From positions 1 to 52,756 of the forward strand of contig SJRY01000238.1 of assembly GCA_011319805.1 (NCBI GenBank): a DNA stretch of 52,756 bases. The letters are read 5' to 3'. Under the pieces are notes generated by a model. It worked only from the letters and a program-made list of their open reading frames with translations, did not search any database and was not told the origin of the DNA. The DNA comes from Macrocybe gigantea. Lineage: Eukaryota; Basidiomycota; Agaricomycetes; Agaricales; Callistosporiaceae. Shown piece after piece: positions 34,233-44,761 of the stretch (positions within the stretch are counted from its first letter, which is position 1; each line of letters starts with the position of its first letter). A program made the translations under genes and the position numbers.

Positions 34233-37200
34233 ATGGCCGTTCGGACGGCCCCTTCCGCATCGCGTCCGCTACGACGCAGCGCGAGGCTCGTCCAATCGTC
34301 GTCGGCGTCGTCGGGCGCCACATTGAATGCTCTCGTGCCCGCTGTTGCCGAGCGCAGCAGCAGCAGCAGCAGCAGCACGACCACTGCCAGTAACCTTCAC
34401 ACCAAGCCTTTCTCTCGCTCGCCGGAACGCGGCAGGTCCAAGAAACGTGTTCGGGCCGACGAAGGGCTGGATGACGCTGATGTTTCCCGTGCGCCGACAA
34501 GGACAACGACACCGGCGAGTGCGGGGAAGCGCCGCAGAATCGTAAACGGTTCGTTTGTCTGGCTGTTTGCTCGTTTTCGTCGCTGCCTCATGATGCGATT
34601 CTATGATCGACAGGTCTGGTTTTTCCGCCGACCCCCGCGGCCGCGCCACAAATCCACGATCTCGCACAACCCATCGTCCCACCACGCCCCTCTACCGTTC
34701 CGTTCATGCTTACTCGCAGCCGCAGCCGGAAACGCAAGGTCTCTTCTGGCGAGGGTCCTGCAGCGCTCGTCGTCCTCCCCGACAGCGACGCCGTCGCCGT
34801 CGCCGCGCCCGCTGCTGGCCGTCCGAGAAAGAAGAGAAAGGAGAACCATCATCTGAACCACGTCCAGCCGCAGTCAGGCGCTGGCTCGCCGACCCAGGTA
34901 ACCGTTCTCTGCTTCAATCTTTCTTGTTCCCTGTCCAACGAGCTTACTTTTTTTTCAACTCAAAAGACAAGACTATCCAAAGGCAAGCAGAAAGCGACAG
35001 CCTACTTTGTCACCTCCCCCCCGCTCTCTCCACCGCGCACGCTCTCCTTTCCGAACCCGCTTCATCGCTCAAAGCAAAGGTGTCCAAGTCGAAGAAAAGA
35101 GCACCTCCAAGATCACGGTCCAAGTCCGACGAGCCTTGCCCTTCGCTCAGGCGGATTTTGAGGCCTAGACCTGCACGACTGTGGCCGCTGCGGGGTCGAG
35201 CCGCCAGCGCGGTGCCTCTGAAGTCGGCGATCGACGCAAAGCTGATCCTGATCAGGCAGAGGCAGAGGCGGAGCATGCTCCTCCTGCTTCTTTGGCTTTG
35301 CAACCGCTCTCGAGAACCTCTACGCTGTCGTCATTGACGGATCTGGAGGACATGGATGTGGCGCCCGGAGAAGAGGCCGAGCTGAAGAATGTGAAGGAGA
35401 AGGCAAAGAAGCAGGGCGCTGTAAAAGTGAAGGTGGTGGGCCTTGCTGTCGTAAAGTCGAGCCGAGCGTTGAGGAATGGAGCGGACAAGGCGTGTGGGAA
35501 GGAGGATGAGAGTTGTGCTGCACGTCCCCAGGTTCAAGAATCTCAATCCCCAGATCCGCGCTCTACCACGTCCCATCCGCTTTCGCCCGCTGTGCGTCCC
35601 CCGACGCCCGTGCCCAGGCTTGCTCCTGCCCTGCCAAAGAGCCTGCCTCCGCCGCCTCCGCTGTCACACCCGCTGTCGACGACGACCGCTGCGGCTAGCG
35701 ATACCAGCAGCGACAAGGTTGATAAACCCTCAATGTTCTCTTCAGCGCCGACAGCGACGACCTCGCCTCTCGCGATCTCGCAGCCGCCGGTCGTCCAAGC
35801 CCCGCTCTCTCCCTTTCCATCTTCCCCCCTCTCGCCGAGTCCGAGTCCGAGTTTGAGCGTGCAGAGAAAGAAGCAGCACGTACTCCGGACGAGGCCGCGC
35901 CGGCCGTCGTTGCTTTCGTATTGGGTCGCGCTGCAGGAGGAACAAGGGGACGCCGACGCCGAGGACGTGCCGGTGGGACAAGGCTCGTCTCGGATTTCTG
36001 ATGAGGAGATGATCGGATTGGACGACGTTGTGGATGATGGGTCAGATGGCGAGACGAGGAAGAAGAGACGGTTGAGGATGAGAGTTCATCGTCCGTCTGC
36101 CGCCCCACCCTCGTCGTCGTCGTCGTACGCGCAGCAGGAGAATGAGCAAGAGTGGGGATGGGGAGATCACGCGAGCGGTGATGAGGGAGAAGAGCTGGAG
36201 CGGAGGGTGAATATGAGGCGAGATTCGGAGGATTTGAAGATTTCAAGGGGTACGTCATGCCTAGGATTCTCAGAACGTGAGTGCCTTCTCTTTTTCTGTG
36301 TGGATGTTTTGTTTTGACGAGTCTTGCGCTCTAGACGCCCGCCGATGTCGTTCGAGTCGCTCAGGCAGCTCGTGGAGCGCGAAGCCCAGTCGTATTATAT
36401 GAAGCATGGGTTTCCGCCAGGGTACCATTCTGCGTTTATGACGGAGGAGATTTATGATTTTGAGCTGTTCAGCTCGGATGAGGATGATGATGAGGACGAG
36501 GACGAGGATGAGATGAAGATGAGGAGGATGAGGAGTTTTATGAGAGTGAAGACGGGGACGCTGACGGAGAGGGGGACAAGGGCAAGGCGAAGGACGAGGA
36601 TGTCGTCGTTGATGGGACGATGCCAAGCCAACGAAGGCAAGAAGGAGTCTCTGATAACCGAGATCCCCCACAGTCTGTCCCTACCAGAACCGCCGCCGCG
36701 GACCAGATGGATGTTGACAACAGCACGAGCGCGTCACTACCGCCACCACCAACAACAACGGCAACGGCAACGACGGCAACAATAACAAGGGCAAGAAGGC
36801 GCGCTCACGTGCCCGCCATTCGAAGCAAAGGCTGCTGTTGGACGACAAGGACGACCCGTCGTATAACGCGGAGCTGTCGTCGCCGACGTACGGAGACGAG
36901 GAGATTGGTGCGGCGAGGGCGGGTGCGGGTTGGGCTCTGGTTCGGGTGCGGGCGGGTGAGAGGAAGGCGGGTCCGCTTGTGACGACGTTTTATTGCCACT
37001 CGCCCTCGCCCTCGCCTCGCCCTCGTCTGCGTGCGCTCCTGGCGGTGACCAGCGGTCCGAGTATGACGTACAGCCGGCGCTGCGGGACCAAAATCGGGTC
37101 GCTCGGGACGGTCCATCGCGCACTTCTCCTCCCTCGTCGCCCGCCGCGCCGTCTCCTTCCTTGGAGCTGCAGAATGCGTCGACGCCGTCCTCTGCGCAGG

Positions 37201-38550
37201 CGGCGTCGTTTTTGGATTTGGACATGGCTTCGGTCGACTTTGTGGCGTCCCGTGAGCAGGCTATGGTCGATCCGATCGCTGCGCAGAATTCGTTCTTCCA
37301 AGGAGGGGACCAACAGCAGCAGCAGCAGTCTAGCCCCGGCGTGGTGTACAACTTTCCGCCCTTGCCCGCTCCGCCTGTGCAGTATCAGGACCCGCAACGC
37401 CAACCTATAATGCCTCCTCCCCGTCGTCGATGCCGCAATCGCCGCCCTCCTTCAACTTTACTGGGTCGTCAGTCGAGAATACCGCGTATGGAAACAACAG
37501 CGGCACCAACGGCAACAACAGCAGCACCGCCGCGTACGTGTCGGACGACGATAGCTACGTTGGGTACGGTGACGGTGCGGCGTCTGCGAGTTCCATCAGT
37601 TCCTTCTTCCCTGGTGAAGAGGTGTTTTATGACGAGACCGGGCGGCCGTTTGTCTCTGCGACGACGCGGTATCCGATTTATCCACCGTTCTTTGCGCATG
37701 AGAACGCGCCGCAGCGCGGGACGCCGATTGATCGCGCGAGGAGGGAGCAGTGGGCGTCGGGCAGGTTTACTGGCGCGGGTGCGCTCAACTCGCTCGGTCG
37801 TGGCGGTCTGGATGCTGGTGTCGGGAACGGCGGCGGTCTTGCAGGGAATGTCGGTGTTGATGGCCGTGGTGCGAGCTTGGACGAGAAGCAGATGGTTATT
37901 GATTATTGCGTGATGGACTCGATTTTGGCGCGGTTCAGCTCGTCCGAGTCGGGTTCGAGCGTTGATGCTGATGCGTCGTCGCCTTCGTCCTCTTCTCAAC
38001 TGCAAGCGCAAGACATGAGTTCTGGCGGACGATCCGACGTCGTTGACATGCAGGGCGTGCTGAACACTGCCAATCCCACTACCAGCAAGGGATCTGGACT
38101 CGTTTCGTCATCCTCCGCCGGGCAAGACGCCGCCTCGGGCGGGACCGACAGTCATGGCCAGGCTCTCATGGGCATGTTCAACGACCTTCGTGGGTTTGCG
38201 CTCGGCTTTTCTCCTGCGCTGGTCGGCCCGCATGCTGAACTCGCTTTTGCTCACGACACAGGCACGCACATCGCTTTGGGGGCATTGACCTCTCGCTGGG
38301 CTCTTCAACCACGACGACGACGACGGCGGCGGCGGCAGCGGCGAATCGCTGGTTCGACGGTATCAGCGGCGGGAATTTGGCTGCGATCGCTGGCGCCTCG
38401 TCTGCGCCGTCGTCGCTGAGGATCAATACGAACCTCGCTAGTTCCCCGACGGTCCCCCAGCCGTTCTCTCTCGAGCTGACTTCTGCGCCGTCGAGTCCTA
38501 TCGAAGGCTCCGCCGCGCCTACGAGCACATTGAGCTTTGCACTGGGCTGA
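34233..38550 (+). CDS. Large low-complexity protein X with PIDR motif (frame interrupted)
   Basis: I do not recognise a named family. It starts MAVRTAPSASRPLRRSARL; basic patches (KRRRIVNG, RKKRKEN) suggest nuclear localisation. Introns follow KRRRIVNG (ending CGACAG at 34612) and GAGSPTQ (GTAACC). The middle is Ser/Pro-rich with acidic tracts (SSDEDDDEDEDEDE near 36470). Better-conserved-looking blocks are SFESLRQLVEREAQSYYMKH (36347), EEVFYDETGRPF and TTRYPIYPPFFAHENAPQ (37617-37713), RGTPIDRARREQW (37714-37752) and MVIDYCVMDSILARF. The C-terminus reads FSLELTSAPSSPIEG and ends LSFALG before the stop at 38548-38550. The reading must change frame several times (for example near 35050, 36500, 36985, 37420 and 38290), so the exact protein cannot be fixed. 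It shares the PIDR motif with the next two genes. Confidence 0.55.
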
Positions 38551-40062
38551 ATTCTGTCCTCGCGCTGCCTCCTTCAGGTTTCCCCTCGATTAAGGCTCCT
38601 CGCGATTTTATGCCGGCCGATTTGGCCGACCCTCCGATAGCGAGGGCGATGGGCTATCTATCCATTTGTATGTTTACACGCATCCCAATCTATCTGACAT
38701 GTGTATTGCTTCTTTCTCTCCCCCCACCCTTTCAGTGATATCTCGTGGATTACCTTTATTCATCCTTTTTTTTTTCCGGGGGACCTGCTATGAACCTTTT
38801 TTTTTTTTTTGGTCAGATATCCGATGATACTCGTATCGCTAGCTACACTCCGCTTTGTTTTTTTCCAACTCATTTGCTGATGTAGACATAGATGTACTCT
38901 ATAATCGATGAATTTCGAAACCTTCATGGCTGTGCAGTGTGAGGGAGTTAATCAACTTCATGACCCTGCCACGTATCTGTACTGTACGTACTCACGTGAG
39001 GCAATGCTATTGCGAGGAGACTCGGATCAGCTTACTCTCGTTCTCCACCGTCCAATTTCCTGCGTGTGCGCAGTGGGCAAGGCGAGGCATCTCGCCAAGA
39101 CCACAGCCTCGCTTTCCGAACGCTCGCTCTTTATCTTTGGCTGCTCTGGCTCTGGGCCATCTCTAAATGCCCTGCGATTCTGGTCTTCTTCCGGCGACTC
39201 CTGAGCTAAAATGGCGTTTTCTCCGCCTCAATCTTCGGGAACGGCTTGCTATGGGAAGGTCTGCTTCCGCTTGTTACGCAACGGGCTGCTGTTCCTATCG
39301 TCCGTCTGACCGCAGTGGCTTTTTTCTCTCCTGAACTCCTCTGAGCGTCGTGTCGAGTCACTGGTTTCGTGAATGATGAACGGTATGTTTCGAGGAATGA
39401 CAGCGCCGTCTTTCGTGTATTCTGTCCCTGCAATGCACCTCCGGCTTCCATATCGCGCGGAATGTCACGTAAAAATGCAACGTAACTATGCGGGTTGTTC
39501 CTAATTGGTTTCTAATACGGTCAGATTTGGCTCCCGGCTTCCCTCGTTCTAAACGTTATTGAACATCCCGCTGGTTGCAACCCGGCGCAGTTGGCTGCCT
39601 GCAATGCTGCCTGCAGACAGCTCTAGGTGGCGGCTGTTCAGCAGGATGAGGTGAGCGACGTGCCGTTTATTGAAGCCGCTGGCGCCTGTGGAAAGGTGCA
39701 GGCCGTCTCTCAGTCCCGCGAATCCATTCTAAATCAGCTTTGATGGTCTCTCGCCGTTGTGGTGCTTCCATCGACGTAAACGCCAGGCCTGGGCACATTT
39801 CCAGAAGACGAAATCCGGCTGAATTCCCGAGTTCTCCGTGGAATGGCAATGCCTCGCAGTCTGCACGCTCGCTGTTGATTCTCTTACCTTTGCTTTCTCT
39901 TTTCTACCGTGAGGAGTCCCTCCCCTTTGTGCGCCCATCGGTGCTTGAAGCTCATTTTTATTCCAGAGGATTGTGCGGCTTGACACAAGCGGGCGCCAGA
40001 GTGAGCTATCATCGTAACCGCTTTTTTCGTCCTCCTTTCATGATATATCTGTTTTTCGACAG
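38551..40062. other. Intergenic region between PIDR genes X and Y
   Basis: T-rich runs near 38768-38812. No supported gene. A TTTTTCGACAG acceptor-like sequence ends exactly before the ATG at 40063, so gene Y may have an upstream exon in here. Confidence 0.35.
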
Positions 40063-41184
40063 ATGGAAATCTCAAACATTGGCGTCGGCGCAGATAGCAT
40101 CAATTCTGTCGTGGTTTCGGATTTTCAAGGGTTTTCGGAGTTCGCCTTGGACACATCCTTCTCTTCAGTTTCGTCACATTCGTCTTCAAACATCGAGGGC
40201 CTCGCCTTTGGCCTGTCCCCACCATCTTCTCCTAATTCGAGGAAGGATTCGTTGAATTCCTCCTCCTCGATGCCCCATAGTAGATCCCCTCCAAGGATGT
40301 CCCCCACCCGCATGCCGTCCGCTGCCATGTCATCGCTCATTCACGGCTCGCTTCCTTTGGCACGACACATTGGTCGCGGTACCCCCATCGACAGACAGAG
40401 GCGACTGCAGTGGAGCAGCTCACCGTCGGATGAGGTGGGAGAAGACGGTCTGCTGTTTTCGCCCGTGCGCTCTACCTCCCTTGACTCTTCTTCCCATCCC
40501 TTTCCACGGTCTATCTCCCCGGAGTTGAAAAGTTTCTCCAGCAGATCCCTTTTGCACCGCCGCCCATCCACCCTCCCTCCCCTTGTCAGGTCTCGTACTT
40601 ACAAACTGTCGAAATCGCCGGAAATTAGGATTGAGGGCCTAGGATCCGATGATGCGAAGGAGTGGGAGTCGATCATGCAAACGGTCTTGGACACTGCAGA
40701 CTCTGCGGCTACCGCGGGTCCTTCTAATACAAACACCGTCGACGAAAGCCCGTCCTCGACTCTCCCGGAAACGGAGGTGGCGCCAGATACGGAAAGCAAA
40801 CTGCCGAATGAGTCTCCCAAAACCGAACAACGGAGTTCACTAGACTTTTCGAATGACCTGCAACAGCTCAATACTGTCGTGGAACGGGACCTCCGCATCA
40901 ATGCGGCTCTTGATCTTGCTTTTCGGCCGGACGAAGGGATGAGCTTTGCCGGGATTGGTCTTCTTCCTCGCCGTGACCGGTCTTCGTCTATCTACTCGTC
41001 TAACACGCTCAGCGCGGGGAACACACCTCCACCTGCTATGATGAATTTTGACAACAGGTCGTCCTCCCAACCCAGTGTGGAGGACGAACGGCAGGATATC
41101 GGTACACGAATGGAAGCCTCGCCCTGGTGGAAGCGAATACTCAGGACGGTAAACAAACTGCGTTGGCGGCTTGGACGTCATTGA
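40063..41184 (+). CDS. Protein Y with PIDR motif, Ser-rich
   Basis: An uninterrupted frame of 373 residues from MEISNIGVGADSINS to LRWRLGRH. Family unknown. It is Ser/Pro-rich; residues about 60-105 hold many SP and RSPP sites that could be phosphorylated. The block GRGTPIDRQRRLQW (40375-40416) matches the RGTPIDRxRRxQW block of gene X. DLRINAALDLAFRPDEG resembles X's C-terminal region only loosely. The C-terminus is basic with Trp (ASPWWKRILRTVNKL). No signal peptide or membrane helix is seen. The codon pattern and lack of breaks support a real gene. An upstream exon is possible, because CGACAG precedes the ATG. Confidence 0.65.
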   Translation: MEISNIGVGADSINSVVVSDFQGFSEFALDTSFSSVSSHSSSNIEGLAFGLSPPSSPNSRKDSLNSSSSMPHSRSPPRMSPTRMPSAAMSSLIHGSLPLARHIGRGTPIDRQRRLQWSSSPSDEVGEDGLLFSPVRSTSLDSSSHPFPRSISPELKSFSSRSLLHRRPSTLPPLVRSRTYKLSKSPEIRIEGLGSDDAKEWESIMQTVLDTADSAATAGPSNTNTVDESPSSTLPETEVAPDTESKLPNESPKTEQRSSLDFSNDLQQLNTVVERDLRINAALDLAFRPDEGMSFAGIGLLPRRDRSSSIYSSNTLSAGNTPPPAMMNFDNRSSSQPSVEDERQDIGTRMEASPWWKRILRTVNKLRWRLGRH

Positions 41185-41980
41185 TCCCTTTCAAAATTGA
41201 TATGCTGGGCAGGGCTCAGCTTTTGGGTGTCATCGATCACGGAACAGTTTCTTGTCCGGCTGGTCCAATCCCAGCAAGATACCAAAACTATAACATAGGA
41301 CTTCTTAGTACTCTTTCCACCGCGCTCCTTTTCCCTGAAAAACGTACACGCTCTTTGCATTGCGATCTTCCTATTCTACTTCTATATTGCTATGTGGTAG
41401 GATGGTTCATGAGGACGAGAAATTTCTAGTTTCTGTTCATTTAGATATTGTCAGGATTGTTTCTCAATTACGTGTCATTGCAGGCCCTTTCCGGCAAGGC
41501 TACACATGCTGACGATTTCGGCTAGTCCTATCTCTAGACATGCAGTCAACAAACAGCAACAAAATGTTCTAGCATTCTGCATCCCTTTTGGTTGTCTAAA
41601 TCATGACTTGAAGTTTTCGCCATGGGGCTCGTTCTTGGTGAGTTCTGACCTGACGTTCCCATTGCTCATCTGAATTTCTGAATTTCTCCTTCCTTATTAA
41701 TTATAATTCCGGTCCAGCTGAACACCAGAGCCACCTTGAAATCGTGGCTCAAGCCGTAGACAACGCGATTTGTCTCGTGGCGCGCCTCCTTAGAGAAAAT
41801 AAAGAAAATTGCTGTGCTTTCAGTCGCCACTCAAAGGTCAGATGACACGATAAACATTTCGGAGGCGTTTTTGCTTTGATGTGGCCACTCGTCGAAGAAA
41901 TCAATTGCGGACACTGTTAGAGTTAAATACAAAATGTATGCGAGAAATTGGCGTGGTGACCCAAGCCTTTCTGCGCAACC
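41185..41980. other. Intergenic region between PIDR genes Y and Z
   Basis: AT-rich, no supported gene. Confidence 0.4.
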
Positions 41981-43048
41981 ATGGTATTTTACACTTCCCA
42001 GCCTTCAAGCAGAGATTTTTTCGACAGCGTGGAGGATTGCTTTGTCCGTACCGAAGACAATATTTGGTCCTACGCTCCTAGACGATTCATACCCTCGACG
42101 AAAGCCCCGCCTTTGCCTCAGAAAGCAGGCTTCCTGCGTTGCCAGCTTGTATGTGCATGTTGCATATTTCATTTTGAACCTTAGCTTCAATTAAACGAAT
42201 GCGCATGTCATCTAGAATAATCTCCGCGCTGACTTCGACTATGTTCGCCACGGTCCACCTATTGATCGACTCCGTCGATTCATTGACTTTCCAAAGTATG
42301 CGGTCATCTCCCGGTCATTAACCCATCAAGGTTTTAACCAGAGCAGAACCTCTCTACACGTATTTAATCTCGTTTGTCCAGAGGGTGGAGAACCTCTCTA
42401 TCATCTTCCGTCTGCTCTCCTCGAGGACGACGAGGTGACGGTATCGCAGACACGCAGTTCTCGGCGCAGAACGAGATGCGGAAAGGATTGTGTTACCTTT
42501 AGAGGCATTGTGATACGGACCGCTTGCCCCCCTGTCGTGCGTGACAAGTCTCGTCATATGGATTTTGACGCCCACCTCATTTGTAGGAACGAACAAAATT
42601 CGTGTATTCTGTTCCCACCCCTTCTGTCTCCGTCATGGGCAGCGCATCCCCATTCTGCGGACTACCCTCTTGTGTCAGCTCTTCAAGTCCCGGAAGGTCT
42701 GCTCCAAATGTGCCTTTACGCGCTCGGAGACACCTGGTCCATTTTATGACACATACAGCAGCGGGAGTTTCTCTCAAGGCCCTCAGGACTCCTAATAAGG
42801 ATGTGGATTTGATGTACCCTGACGAGGCGGTTCTGACGGAGTTTGGAGTACTTGGTCGACCAGACGCGATTCATCTGGTTCTCAATGTCTGTCATTTCGT
42901 CGCTTTGCTTCTTTCTCTTCGATACAGTTCTGGATCTCCGGTTTTCACTGCTCACGTTCATAACAGCAACGCGGTTTGCAGAAGCGAATCACCAGGATCC
43001 TGGTCAAATGTTGCTGTGGAACAATCACTCGAGCCGGTCTTGCTTTAG
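41981..43048 (+). CDS. Protein Z with PIDR-like motif
   Basis: Starts in a strong context (CAACCATGG): MVFYTSQPSSRDFFDSVED, then CFVRTEDNIWSYAPRRF and PPLPQKAGFLRCQL. Exon 1 is 41981-42148; a clean GTATGT...TCTAG intron (42149-42215) follows. Exon 2 reads NNLRADFDYVRHGPPIDRLRR, FIDFPKYAVISRSL, VTFRGIVIRTACPPVVRDKS, RHMDFDAHLICRNEQNS and, after a one-base loss near 42598, VYSVPTPSVSVMGSASPFCG, LRARRHLVHFMTHTAAGVSLK, VLTEFGVLGRPDAIHLVL and a stop at 43046-43048. With that base counted the exons total 1002 bases (333 codons plus stop). Near 42436-42485 an alternative frame (GIADTQFSAQNEMRK) reads more naturally, so a compensating pair of indels is possible. I cannot name the family. Comparison with agaricomycete developmental proteins such as Clp1 would be worth making, but I have no evidence for that link. 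Confidence 0.65.
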
Positions 43049-43461
43049 AAATCGCGGAGACAGTCGAATCCTATTTCAGAGTATGTCTTCTCCTTGCGTC
43101 TCAAGCACTCGTGCTGTATCATATGAAATACCCTGCTTGGTCAGACAGAGACCTGCAGACCAGGATATCACGATGAGGAGAGCCAAATCAGGGACAAGTT
43201 CAATTCAATGCACCTCACCACACTCAGGACGAAGGATAGGGGAGCGACGTGGCGCGCGGTATGTGTCGAATATGCTGGCCCATGAGCATACTCTACATGC
43301 AGTTCACCCTTGAATCGTTCCCTACTTGTTACATCTTTGAAGGCAAAGCACTGCATTATTCGCACTAAATCGAAAGCGTAATTGATACACCGTGTTAATT
43401 TACAATGGTGCTACATGAGAAGGGGTGACTGTCGCAAGGGCAACGTATACTTCGAAATAAT

Positions 43462-44037
43462 TCAGGCGACGGTAACCTTCTTCGGCGCCTTCTCTGGAGT
43501 CGATTTGGGGAACGTCAACGTCAATATTCCGTTGTCCATCGATGCCATGACTTGTTCGGCCTATAAATCGAGTCAGCAATGATCGACACCGTGCAGTCTA
43601 GAAAAACACACCTCGATGCCCTCGGGTAATTGCAAAGTCCTGGAAAATTTGCCGTGCCTGCGTTCTCGTACGACGTAATCATTTTCTTCGTGATTACTGG
43701 ACGTCTCGCGCTCCGCTGAGACTGTGAGACGGCCGTTATGGACCTCGATCTGGACGTCCTCCTTTCGGATGCCGGGGAATTCAAAGGAGGCCGTCACGGT
43801 ATTAGTGTCTTTGTTCTCGTGCGAGTCTATCCTTGATGGTAAGGTCAGGCTATAATCACCTCAGCAAGAATTAGATATTTACCTTGGCCTAAAGGCCTGA
43901 ATGGCGCCTGCTAAATTATCATTATTGCGGGGCGATTGAGTGCGGTTGTTGGGGTTTGAATTGGTCCAACGGAAGAAGGCATCGTCGAAGAAGCGATCAA
44001 GGTCGTAGAAAGGCTCATAGAACCAGACTGCAGACAT
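43462..44037 (-). CDS. Small heat-shock protein (Hsp20/alpha-crystallin)
   Basis: ATP-independent holdase chaperone, cytosolic. Exon 1 (44037-43883) reads MSAVWFYEPFYDLDRFFDD, the usual fungal sHSP N-terminus. Exon 2 (43831-43612) carries the alpha-crystallin domain: TVTASFEFPGIRKEDVQIEV, NGRLTVSAE, YVVRERRHGKFSRTLQLPEG. Exon 3 (43560-43462) completes it with MASMDNGILTLTFPK (the GxLxxxxPK signature) and ends KKVTVA. Introns are both 51 bp, GT-AG. Total 157 codons, no frame damage. The C-terminal IxI/V anchoring motif is not obvious. Heat-shock elements and a TATA box lie upstream. The gene is convergent with gene Z. Confidence 0.93.
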
Positions 44038-44115
44038 GATGCAGAGTATGCGATGTAAAGTTAGTGGTATCGAGAAGTTGTATCGGCTGAGAGCCTGCAG
44101 GCCAAATGCAGACGC

Positions 44116-44192
44116 TTTTATATCCACCAGTGAAGAAATCCATAAACTGCCGTCAAACTTCGAGAATGAGTAGTCTGAAGGACATTCTGGAA
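44116..44192 (-). promoter_or_regulatory. Heat-shock promoter of the sHSP gene
   Basis: On the minus strand a TATAAAA box (complement of 44116-44122) lies about 80 bp before the start codon. Two TTCnnGAA units, TTCGAGAA (44159-44166) and TTCTGGAA (44185-44192), fit the inverted nGAAn heat-shock element bound by Hsf1. The 5' LTR of E2 begins at 44372, only about 180 bp further upstream. Confidence 0.6.
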
Positions 44193-44371
44193 CGTGCTGA
44201 CGCGTCGAACGGGTTCTAAAGAACGAAAGAGGTTGCTAGAATATTCGTCGACAACAGGAGTGGGTTGTCGGCTGGTGGCAGTGCAAGGAATTGATGATGA
44301 CGAATCAAAAAATCTCCATTTTAGGGTTTCAAACCTACTCACAACATTCACAAATAGGGTAAATCTGTTCA

Positions 44372-44700
44372 TGTCACAACCCTAAATTCTATATATAAGT
44401 ATTTTTCATCATATTCTCGTTCATTTATTATTCTTTACCTCCTATAGAAATTCACTATGATTCGCTCATTACTCTCTACTTTACAAACTCCTCCTATAGA
44501 AATCTACTATGACTCGTTCTTTACGTTTTCTCTGAAAACTTCTCCTAAACCATTTTATGTATAAAAGCCACTTGTATTTGGGACTTGAGTGGCTGTCGAA
44601 TCAACGTGTATTCTTCCCTCGAATATCTAGTTTCGCCTCGCTCGTCTCTTTGCCGTGTCCTTTGCTCTTGTTTGGGCCAAGTCACGCCTTGACCCTCACA
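44372..44700 (+). repeat. E2 5' LTR (329 bp)
   Basis: TGTCACAACC...CCTCACA. TATA box TATAAAAG at 44560-44567. Three substitutions relative to 5195-5523 by my count. Confidence 0.92.
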
Positions 44701-44702
44701 GT

Positions 44703-44712
44703 TTGATTCGAC
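44703..44712 (+). promoter_or_regulatory. E2 primer-binding site, probably self-primed
   Basis: TTGATTCGAC begins two bases after the LTR and is the exact reverse complement of GTCGAATCAA at 44595-44604 inside the LTR, which lies 35 bases after the start of the TATA box and so near the expected RNA 5' end. This is the arrangement known for Tf1-type self-priming. The usual TGG start of a tRNA-primed site is missing. Confidence 0.55.
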
Positions 44713-44761
44713 CACGAAACAACTTTTCTTGCTCACAAATCCTCGTTCCCAATTACCCAAT

